The notes under the pieces are model-generated. The model was not told the origin of the DNA and searched no databases. It saw nothing but the letters and a program-made list of their open reading frames with translations. The position numbers and the translations under genes are program-made. A stretch of 12,005 nt of DNA from JACDBE01 sp051002015 (lineage in GTDB: Bacteria; Actinomycetota; Acidimicrobiia; Spongiisociales; UBA5794). Location: the NCBI GenBank assembly GCA_051002015.1, contig JBPCMS010000013.1:1-12005 (forward strand). Direction: 5' to 3'. How positions within the stretch are numbered: position 1 is the first letter of the stretch; each line of letters opens with the position of its first letter. Positions 6,766 to 12,005 of the stretch are shown in pieces.

Positions 6766-7095
6766 GTGAATCGGACCAGATGGATCGCAACAGGGGTCGT
6801 TGCCCTCGCCGCCATCGGCGGAGGCACCGGTATCGCCATCGCCACCGGGGGCGACACCGACGCGCCGATCACCGGACAGGCGCTCGATCGTGCCATCGCC
6901 GCCGCGCTCGAGGCCACCGGCGGCGGCACCGTGACCGACACCGAGGTTGGCGATGACGGTGCCGCCTACAGCGTCGAGGTGCGTATCGAAGACGGCAGCC
7001 AGGTCGAGGTGAACCTCGACGGCGACTTCGTCGTGATCGGCCGGTCGGCAGACGACGACGGTCCCCACGACCGGGACGAGCCCACCGACGACTGA
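6766..7095 (+). CDS. Small exported PepSY-like domain protein
   Basis: The 109-residue product starts with NRTRW and a hydrophobic segment (about 7-27, WIATGVVALAAIGGGTGIAIA), a signal peptide or membrane anchor. A single PepSY-like domain follows: ITGQALDRAIAAALEATGGG, TVTDTEVGDDGAAYSVEVRIEDG, then QVEVNLDGDFVVIG. The tail (DDDGPHDRDEPTDD) is very acidic. PepSY proteins are found in the cell envelope, where some are thought to restrain proteases or help sense envelope state; what this one does is unknown. GTG 6766 is chosen because of the strong ribosome site 6 bases upstream. The gene lies behind its own copy of the direct-repeat promoter module, so it is a predicted direct target of the regulator encoded upstream. 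It could act as a feedback partner of the kinase, which is speculation. Confidence 0.8.
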   Translation: MNRTRWIATGVVALAAIGGGTGIAIATGGDTDAPITGQALDRAIAAALEATGGGTVTDTEVGDDGAAYSVEVRIEDGSQVEVNLDGDFVVIGRSADDDGPHDRDEPTDD

Positions 7096-7103
7096 CCCTG
7101 ACC

Positions 7104-7122
7104 ACGGTGGCGGCGGCACCGT
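7104..7122. other. Short inverted repeat between the PepSY and lipoprotein genes
   Basis: ACGGTG-N7-CACCGT is a perfect 6-bp inverted repeat in the 56-base gap. It has no T-run. It might weaken or stabilise the downstream or upstream message, but it may equally be chance in GC-rich DNA. No separate promoter is evident in this gap, so the lipoprotein gene is probably co-transcribed with the PepSY gene. Confidence 0.25.
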
Positions 7123-7138
7123 CACTCCGTGCCTCACC

Positions 7139-7145
7139 GAGGAGG
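7139..7145 (+). promoter_or_regulatory. Shine-Dalgarno that fixes the lipoprotein start
   Basis: GAGGAGG followed by 6 bases and GTG 7152, the same sequence and spacing as in front of the PepSY gene. It rules against the upstream in-frame GTG at 7107, which overlaps the inverted repeat. Confidence 0.65.
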
Positions 7146-7151
7146 ATTGCC

Positions 7152-8573
7152 GTGTTCGCCCATGCCCGTCCCACCGCCATGTCCCGCCACCGGCGGGTCC
7201 GGACGGTGGCGACCGTCGTCGTCGCCGCCCTTTCGTTGAGCGCCTGCGGCGGTGCCGCCGTCCCGGACACGACCGAGCCCACCCGGACCGCCCCGGCGAC
7301 CGCCGAACCGGTCACCGAGGGCGCCACCGAGGCGTCCACCTCGACCACGGCGGCGGTCACCGTTGCCACCGTCCCCGAGGCCCGGCGGGTCGATCTCGCC
7401 ACACCCACCTTCTCCGAGCCCACCCTCATCACCAACCAGCTGTTCCCGATCACCGAGACCACCCAGGTGATCCAGGTCGGCGCCGAGGCGGGTGATGCGC
7501 TCCACATCGAGATCACCCTGCTCCCCGAGACCAGGGTCGTCGAGTGGGACGGCCAGGCGATCGACGTCGTGGTGTCCCAGTTCGTCGCCTACCTCGACGG
7601 CCGAATCCTCGAGGTGGCGGTCGACTTCTTCGCCCAGGCAGACGACGGATCGGTGTGGTACTTCGGCGAGGAGGTCGACAACTACGAGGATGGGGCGATC
7701 GCCAACCATGACGGCACCTGGCTGGCGGGGCGAGACGGGCCTGCCGGGATGATCATGCCCGCCCAACCCCGGGTCGACGATGCCTACCGACCCGAAAACA
7801 TCCCCAACCTGGTGTTCGAGGAGGTCGTGGTGGCGGCGATCGACGAGACGGCGGCCGGACCGGGTGGCCCGGTGCGGGGCGCGGTGCTGGTCGTCGAGCA
7901 CCTACTCGATGGCACGCTCGAGGACAAGCTGTTCGCTCCCGGCTACGGCGAGTTCATGGCTCAGGTCGTCACCGAGGACGAGCTGGTCACGCTGGCGCTG
8001 GCGATCCCGATCGACGCCCGCGGCGGCGGTACCCCGGTCGAGCTCGTCACCGCCCTTGATGCGGCGTCGGCGGTGGTCGACGCCGTCGTCGCCGGTGACG
8101 GTCCCGCTGCGTTGACCGCCGGAGACACGCTGACGGCGGCCTGGGAGGCACACCGCGGCGAGGCCCCCGAGCTGCTCGCCTCGGTGATGGACGCCGCCGT
8201 GGCCTCCCTGACCGAGGTGATCGAAGCCGGCGACGGGTCGACGGCCGCGGCGGCGCTCGCCGTGGTGTGGGCGTGCCTCGATCTCCAGCTCCAGTACCGC
8301 CCCCCGGCGGAGGTCGACACCGACCGTCTCGTGCTCTGGCTGCGCCGCCTCGCCATCGACGCCGCCGATGGCGCCGCCTCCGCCGTCGTTGGAGACGTCG
8401 CCACCCTGGAGACCATCTGGCAGCGGGTGGCGCACACCTTCGACGAAGCGGGGAGAGCCGGGGTCGTCGACGGGCTCCTCCAGCTCCGCAAGGCGGTCGC
8501 AGCCGGCGATCTCGCCGGCGCCGGCGAACTGGCGGCAGCGCTCACCGCCGTGGTGCCCGCGACCGGTTCCTGA
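7152..8573 (+). CDS. Large exported lipoprotein with a WYFGE/MPAQP-type domain and a helical C-terminal half
   Basis: The 473-residue protein has a basic leader, a hydrophobic core (TVATVVVAALSLSAC) and a lipobox with Cys32, so it should be lipid-anchored outside the membrane. A Thr/Ala/Glu-rich linker (about 36-80) follows. The central domain (about 90-235) contains NQLFPIT, VWYFGEEVDNYEDG, TWLAGRDGPAGMIMPAQPRV and DAYRPENIPN. I recall this pattern from other uncharacterised secreted bacterial proteins, but it has no function that I can name. From about residue 300 the protein is Ala-rich and probably helical (TLTAAWEAHRGE, VWACLDLQLQYRPP, TIWQRVAHTFDEAG), perhaps a helical-bundle domain. 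GTG 7152 is supported by its ribosome site. Position behind the two-component system and PepSY gene suggests a shared envelope role. It is probably co-transcribed with PepSY. Confidence 0.8.
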   Translation: MFAHARPTAMSRHRRVRTVATVVVAALSLSACGGAAVPDTTEPTRTAPATAEPVTEGATEASTSTTAAVTVATVPEARRVDLATPTFSEPTLITNQLFPITETTQVIQVGAEAGDALHIEITLLPETRVVEWDGQAIDVVVSQFVAYLDGRILEVAVDFFAQADDGSVWYFGEEVDNYEDGAIANHDGTWLAGRDGPAGMIMPAQPRVDDAYRPENIPNLVFEEVVVAAIDETAAGPGGPVRGAVLVVEHLLDGTLEDKLFAPGYGEFMAQVVTEDELVTLALAIPIDARGGGTPVELVTALDAASAVVDAVVAGDGPAALTAGDTLTAAWEAHRGEAPELLASVMDAAVASLTEVIEAGDGSTAAAALAVVWACLDLQLQYRPPAEVDTDRLVLWLRRLAIDAADGAASAVVGDVATLETIWQRVAHTFDEAGRAGVVDGLLQLRKAVAAGDLAGAGELAAALTAVVPATGS

Positions 8574-8590
8574 CGAGCCCCCGGGTGCGG

Positions 8591-8605
8591 TAGGTTCCCG
8601 GCGAG
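8591..8605 (+). promoter_or_regulatory. Possible leaderless-type -10 (TAGGTT) before the thioesterase gene
   Basis: TAGGTT (8591-8596) lies 9 bases before ATG 8606, slightly longer than the 6-7 bases seen at the other leaderless-type starts in this window. A weak GGCGAG just before the ATG might serve as a ribosome site instead. The preceding gene ends at 8573, so read-through from it is also possible. Confidence 0.45.
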
Positions 8606-9037
8606 ATGATCCACCGCACCCGGATCAAGGTCCGGTTCTACGAGCTCGATCCGTACGACCACGTCAACCACGCCGCCTACGTCCAGTACTTCGAGGTGGC
8701 CCGGATCGAGTTGCTCGACCAGGTGGGGATGGGCATCTCCCCGCTGCTCGAGGCCGGGTACCAGCTGGTGGTCACCGAGCTCCACATCCGGTATCTGGCC
8801 TCGGCCGGATCCGGTGACGAGGTCGAAGTGGAGACCGAGGTGGCCGAGATCCGCCGGGCGTCGAGCCGGTGGCGGCAGACGATGCGCCGCGGCGACGAGG
8901 TGCTGGCCGAGCAGGAGATCGTGGTGGCGGCGACCAACCGGCAAGGTCGGCCGATCCGCCTCCCCGAGGGGATGGCGGCCGCCCTCGCCCCCTACCTGGC
9001 CGATGGGATGGGCTCGCCAGGTCCCCCCTATGGTTGA
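8606..9037 (+). CDS. Hot-dog fold acyl-CoA thioesterase (YbgC/4HBT type)
   Basis: The 143-residue product has the family signature near the N-terminus: VRFYELDPYDHVNHAAYVQY followed by FEVARIELL. Asp15 in the ELDPYDHVNH loop is at the position of the catalytic Asp of 4-hydroxybenzoyl-CoA and YbgC thioesterases. The later ELHIRYLASAGSGDEVEVET segment is the usual second strand region. Such enzymes hydrolyse acyl-CoA thioesters in the cytoplasm; chain preference cannot be read from sequence. The length is normal. The gene ends 4 bases before the aldehyde dehydrogenase start, and its last codons and stop contain the likely -10 of that gene. Its pairing with an ALDH-family gene suggests a shared acyl-CoA or aldehyde pathway, which is an inference. 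Confidence 0.88.
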   Translation: MIHRTRIKVRFYELDPYDHVNHAAYVQYFEVARIELLDQVGMGISPLLEAGYQLVVTELHIRYLASAGSGDEVEVETEVAEIRRASSRWRQTMRRGDEVLAEQEIVVAATNRQGRPIRLPEGMAAALAPYLADGMGSPGPPYG

Positions 9038-9041
9038 AGCA
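9029..9041 (+). promoter_or_regulatory. Leaderless-type -10 promoter (TATGGT) of the aldehyde dehydrogenase-like gene
   Basis: TATGGT (9029-9034) overlaps the last codons of the thioesterase gene, directly before its TGA stop, and lies 7 bases before ATG 9042. No Shine-Dalgarno precedes that ATG. This suggests the downstream gene can be transcribed on its own as a leaderless message, and it supports the chosen start. Confidence 0.58.
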
Positions 9042-10757
9042 ATGAGCACCCGTCTCACCGAGCCGAGCGCCATCGACACCGCCGTCGAGGTACTGGTGGC
9101 CCACAAGGACGAATGGGCACGGCTCGACTTCCCCCGGCGCCTCAGCCTGCTCGCCGACCTGCGCCGCCGAGTCGGCGCCGTCGCCGAGGCCTGGGCGGTG
9201 GCCGGGGTGGTGGCCAAGGGGATCCCCCTCGACAGCCCGACCTCGGGCGAGGAATGGCTGTCGGGGCCGTACACCAGCCTAACCGCCATCGCCGCTCTCC
9301 ACCGGTCGCTGGGCCGGCTGTGGCAGGGCACCACCACGTTCGATCCCGAGCGGGTAGGCCCGGGACCGGGCGGGCGGACCGTGGTCGGTGCCGTCCCCGC
9401 CGACCTCACCGAGAGGCTGTTGTTCTCGGGCCATACCGGGGAGGTGTGGATCGGGGCCGAGGGCGACGGCATCCCCCTCGCCGACCGGACCGCCGGCTTC
9501 TACCGCACCCAGGAACGCCATGGCCGGGTCTGTCTGGTCCTCGGCGCCGGGAACATCTCGTCGATCCCGGTCACCGACACCCTGTACAAGCTGTTTGTCG
9601 AGGGCCAGGTGGTGGTGCTCAAGATGAACCCGGTGCTCGACTACCTGGGGGTGATCTTCGAGCGGATGCTCGGGGGTCTGATCGCTGCCGGATATCTCCG
9701 CATCGTCTATGGAGGTACCGAGGTGGGGGGAGGGCTCATCGCCCATCCCGGGGTCGACACGGTCCACATCACCGGCAGCGAACGCAGCCATGACACCATC
9801 GTGTTCGGCGCCGGCGCCGAAGGGGCTCGCCGCCGACGGACCAACCAGCCGCTGCTGGCCAAGCCGATCACCAGCGAGCTGGGCGGGGTCAGCCCGCTGA
9901 TCGTGGTACCCGGCCCGTGGACGGACACCGATCTGTCGTACCATGCCGAGCTGGCCGCCACCCAGAAGCTGGTCAACGGCGGGTTCAACTGCATCGCCAC
10001 CCAGGTGGTGATCCTCCCCGACCGGTGGGCGCACACCGACCGGTTCGTCACCCGGATCGAGGAGACCATCGCCGGCATTCCGGCCCGTACCGCCTACTAC
10101 CCGGGTGCCGCCGACCGTTGCTCCCGGGCGATCGAGAGCCACCACGACGTCGTCTCCCTGGGCGGCGAGCCGCCCCGGGTTCACCTCCGCAACGTCCCCG
10201 CCGGCACCAACCACCCCGTCTTCGTCGAGGAGCAGTTCGCCTCGGTATTGGCCTCGACCCGGCTCGAGCATCACGACCCCGCCGACTTCCTCGACGCCGC
10301 CGTCCATTTCGCCAACCACCGTCTCCACGGGTCGCTCGGGGCCAACCTCGTGGTCCACCCGGAGACGGTCCGCACCCTGGGTGGCCGGTTCACCGACGCC
10401 ATCACCGATCTCCGCTACGGGTGCGTCGCCATCAACACCTGGACCGGGTTCGGCTTCGGCCAGCCGAGGATTCCGTGGGGGGCCTACCCGAGGAACCCGC
10501 CCGATGCCATCAGCAGCGGGAGCGGGGTGGTCCACAACGCATTGATGTTCGACCGTCCCGAGAAGGCGGTGGTGACCGGGCCCTTCCACCTCGCCCACCG
10601 TTCCTGGAAAGGTGGCGGGCTCAACCTGGCCCCGAGGCCGGCCTGGTTCGTCACCAACCGCACCGCCCTCACCACCGCCCGTCGCCTCACCCGCCACGCC
10701 GCCGACGGCTCACCCCGACACCTCCCCGGTATCATCGCCTCGGCCCTGCGCGGCTGA
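9042..10757 (+). CDS. Aldehyde dehydrogenase-superfamily protein, long divergent form
   Basis: The 571-residue protein carries the ALDH core: LGAGNIS (168-174) with Asn171 a candidate for the catalytic Asn, VVLKMNPV with Lys194, HITGSERSH (242-250), SELGGVSPLIV with Glu279, GGFNCIATQ with nucleophile Cys317, and FVEEQFASVL further on. The catalytic Cys and Glu are present, so activity is likely. It is about 70-90 residues longer than standard ALDHs, with extra sequence before the cofactor domain (about 100-150). In the nucleotide loop the second Gly of GSxxxG is replaced by His250, so cofactor use may differ. The neighbouring thioesterase would fit an acyl-CoA or fatty aldehyde substrate, but substrate is unknown. 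ATG 9042 is chosen from the leaderless -10; upstream codons in this frame overlap the thioesterase gene out of frame and are not protein-like. Confidence 0.85.
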   Translation: MSTRLTEPSAIDTAVEVLVAHKDEWARLDFPRRLSLLADLRRRVGAVAEAWAVAGVVAKGIPLDSPTSGEEWLSGPYTSLTAIAALHRSLGRLWQGTTTFDPERVGPGPGGRTVVGAVPADLTERLLFSGHTGEVWIGAEGDGIPLADRTAGFYRTQERHGRVCLVLGAGNISSIPVTDTLYKLFVEGQVVVLKMNPVLDYLGVIFERMLGGLIAAGYLRIVYGGTEVGGGLIAHPGVDTVHITGSERSHDTIVFGAGAEGARRRRTNQPLLAKPITSELGGVSPLIVVPGPWTDTDLSYHAELAATQKLVNGGFNCIATQVVILPDRWAHTDRFVTRIEETIAGIPARTAYYPGAADRCSRAIESHHDVVSLGGEPPRVHLRNVPAGTNHPVFVEEQFASVLASTRLEHHDPADFLDAAVHFANHRLHGSLGANLVVHPETVRTLGGRFTDAITDLRYGCVAINTWTGFGFGQPRIPWGAYPRNPPDAISSGSGVVHNALMFDRPEKAVVTGPFHLAHRSWKGGGLNLAPRPAWFVTNRTALTTARRLTRHAADGSPRHLPGIIASALRG

Positions 10758-10770
10758 TCTCGCTGGATCG

Positions 10771-11991
10771 TCAGACCCGTGCCGCTCTCCGACCGAGGAG
10801 CAGCAGCGAGATCACCATCCAGCCGGTGAGATAGGCGAAGGCCCACTGTGGGCCCACCCCGGTCCACAGGATCCCGGCAACCACGCTGGCGGCGAAGTTG
10901 CCGAGGCTCTGCAGGGCGGCGAGCAGACCGAAGGCGGTGCCCCGGATCGCCTGGTCGGCCTTGCGGGCGACGATGGCGTGCTCGCTGGTCTCCACGGCGC
11001 CGATCCCGATCCCGGCCAGGGCGAACCAGGGCAAGAGGACCGCCCACGACGATGTGTCCCGGGTGAATCCGGCGTACGAGACGGCGAAGGCGGCGACCCC
11101 GAGGGTGAGTACCAGGTGCGGGGTCCGGTGGTCGGCGAGCCTGCCCGCCGGGACGCTGCTCAGCGCCGCCGCCAGGTTGTACCCGGCGTAGAGCAGGAGG
11201 GCGATGGTGGCGGCCCGTTCGGGCCCGTGCGAGGCGGTCAGCAGCTCGGTGGCGCGCAGGATCATCAGGGTGGCGGCGACGTTGCCGATCTCGAAGGCCC
11301 CGATGGCGGTCAGCAGCGGGCCGAGCCCCGACTCGATCACCGGCCGCACCCGGAGCCGGATGGGGGTGCGGGGCCGCTTGGTCGGCTTGGGGACGTGGCG
11401 GACTGCGTACGCCATCGAAAGGGCAGCACCCAGCCCGGGGATCAGCGAGAGCAGGATGGCCGACCGGGTGCCCACGGCGGCGGCGAGGGCGATGGCGAGG
11501 AGGGGGCCCCCGACCGCGCCCAGGTTGTCCATCGCCCGCTCGAACCCGTAGGCGTGCCCGTAGCGGTCCGCATCGACCATATCGGCGAGGAGTGCGTTGC
11601 GGGCGGGGACCCGCAGTCCCCGCGCCGCCCAGGCCCCGGCGCGCAGCAGCCCTACGTGGACGACGGATGTGGCGGCCCCGACCGCAGACGACAGCACCGC
11701 CGTCGTGGTGTACCCGCCGACGGCGACGGGGCCGCGGCGGGAGGGCTCATCGGCGAGGGGGCCACCCGCCAGCTTGGCGGCGCCGGCCAGACCGTCGCTC
11801 ACTCCCTCGATCAGACCAAGCGCCGAGGCGGGCGCCCCCAGCGTCTGGGTGACCAGGTTGGGGAGCAGCGCCGTCGGGATCTCGTGGCTGAGGTCGGAGA
11901 GGAGGCTGGCGACGCCGATGCCGCCGACGCCCCGGTTGAGCCACCCGGGGGCGATGCCGTGTCCGGCTCTCCTCATCGGCCGGAACGACAT
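10771..11991 (-). CDS. MFS-family transporter
   Basis: The 406-residue protein is highly hydrophobic with about 10-12 predicted membrane helices. It has an N-terminal SDLSHEIPTALLPNLV segment, seen in one branch of MFS proteins annotated as drug or sugar efflux-like. The motif-A-like loop GGPLADEPSRRGPV (76-89, Asp81) lies between helices 2 and 3. A related loop, AGRLADHRTPH, occurs in the second half, as expected from the internal duplication of the fold. Substrate cannot be told; export is a guess. It runs convergent to the aldehyde dehydrogenase gene with only 13 bases between the stops, and no clear terminator is visible there. ATG at 11991 is supported by a -10 exactly 6 bases upstream on the minus strand. 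Confidence 0.88.
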   Translation of the reverse strand: MSFRPMRRAGHGIAPGWLNRGVGGIGVASLLSDLSHEIPTALLPNLVTQTLGAPASALGLIEGVSDGLAGAAKLAGGPLADEPSRRGPVAVGGYTTTAVLSSAVGAATSVVHVGLLRAGAWAARGLRVPARNALLADMVDADRYGHAYGFERAMDNLGAVGGPLLAIALAAAVGTRSAILLSLIPGLGAALSMAYAVRHVPKPTKRPRTPIRLRVRPVIESGLGPLLTAIGAFEIGNVAATLMILRATELLTASHGPERAATIALLLYAGYNLAAALSSVPAGRLADHRTPHLVLTLGVAAFAVSYAGFTRDTSSWAVLLPWFALAGIGIGAVETSEHAIVARKADQAIRGTAFGLLAALQSLGNFAASVVAGILWTGVGPQWAFAYLTGWMVISLLLLGRRAARV

Positions 11992-12003
11992 GACGATAGG
12001 CTA
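11992..12003 (-). promoter_or_regulatory. Leaderless-type -10 promoter (TAGCCT) of the MFS gene
   Basis: On the minus strand TAGCCT (12003-11998) is followed by 6 bases and the ATG at 11991, the same geometry as at 1163 and 2411. No ribosome site is present. The -35 region lies beyond the window. Confidence 0.55.
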
Positions 12004-12005
12004 CG

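Noticed and set aside
7107..7151. Upstream GTG 7107 as the lipoprotein start
   Set aside because: It overlaps an inverted repeat and has no ribosome site, while GTG 7152 has GAGGAGG at 6 bases and gives a normal signal peptide.
8814..9041. Upstream extension of the ALDH-like protein to GTG 8814
   Set aside because: The extra 76 residues are Arg- and Trp-rich out-of-frame translation of the thioesterase gene. A leaderless -10 supports ATG 9042.
1..12005. CRISPR arrays, tRNA or rRNA genes, insertion sequences, phage attachment sites
   Set aside because: No regularly spaced repeats, cloverleaf-like segments, transposase motifs or terminal inverted repeats were seen on either strand.

Overview
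The window is about 12 kb of very GC-rich DNA with tightly packed genes and leaderless-type promoters (TANNNT ending 6-9 bases before an ATG). This fits a high-GC actinobacterium, possibly an Acidimicrobiia-like lineage. The lineage is an inference from style and gene content, since no rRNA or other phylogenetic marker is present.

Region 1 (1-2350) looks decayed or disrupted. It holds a frameshifted 3' remnant of a Gfo/Idh/MocA-type oxidoreductase on the minus strand. Next comes a two-LysM cell-wall hydrolase-like gene broken by an in-frame TAG, with a probable second lesion near its end. The third gene is a secreted lipoprotein gene, also broken by an in-frame TAG. In both interrupted genes the TAG is followed one codon later by an in-frame GTG, so the downstream halves could in principle be re-initiated.

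Region 2 (2376-4551) carries an AidB-type acyl-CoA dehydrogenase. It is read from a leaderless-type promoter with a perfect 7-6-7 palindrome over the expected -35. It overlaps a TrmL-type tRNA 2'-O-methyltransferase gene, which seems to use a non-standard CTG start.

Region 3 (4552-8573) is the most interesting part. An OmpR-family response regulator overlaps its histidine kinase gene. They are followed by a small membrane-anchored PepSY-like protein and a large lipoprotein with a WYFGE/MPA.P-type domain. The same direct-repeat module (GTTCAGC-N4-YTTCAGG, then 10 bp, then a -10-like hexamer) lies in front of both the regulator gene and the PepSY gene. This predicts that the regulator controls its own operon and the envelope genes behind it.

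Region 4 (8574-12005) has a hot-dog thioesterase, an unusual long aldehyde dehydrogenase-superfamily protein with its own leaderless-type promoter, and a convergent MFS transporter on the minus strand. No tRNA, rRNA, CRISPR array, transposase or attachment site was seen, and no intergenic gap exceeds 300 bases.
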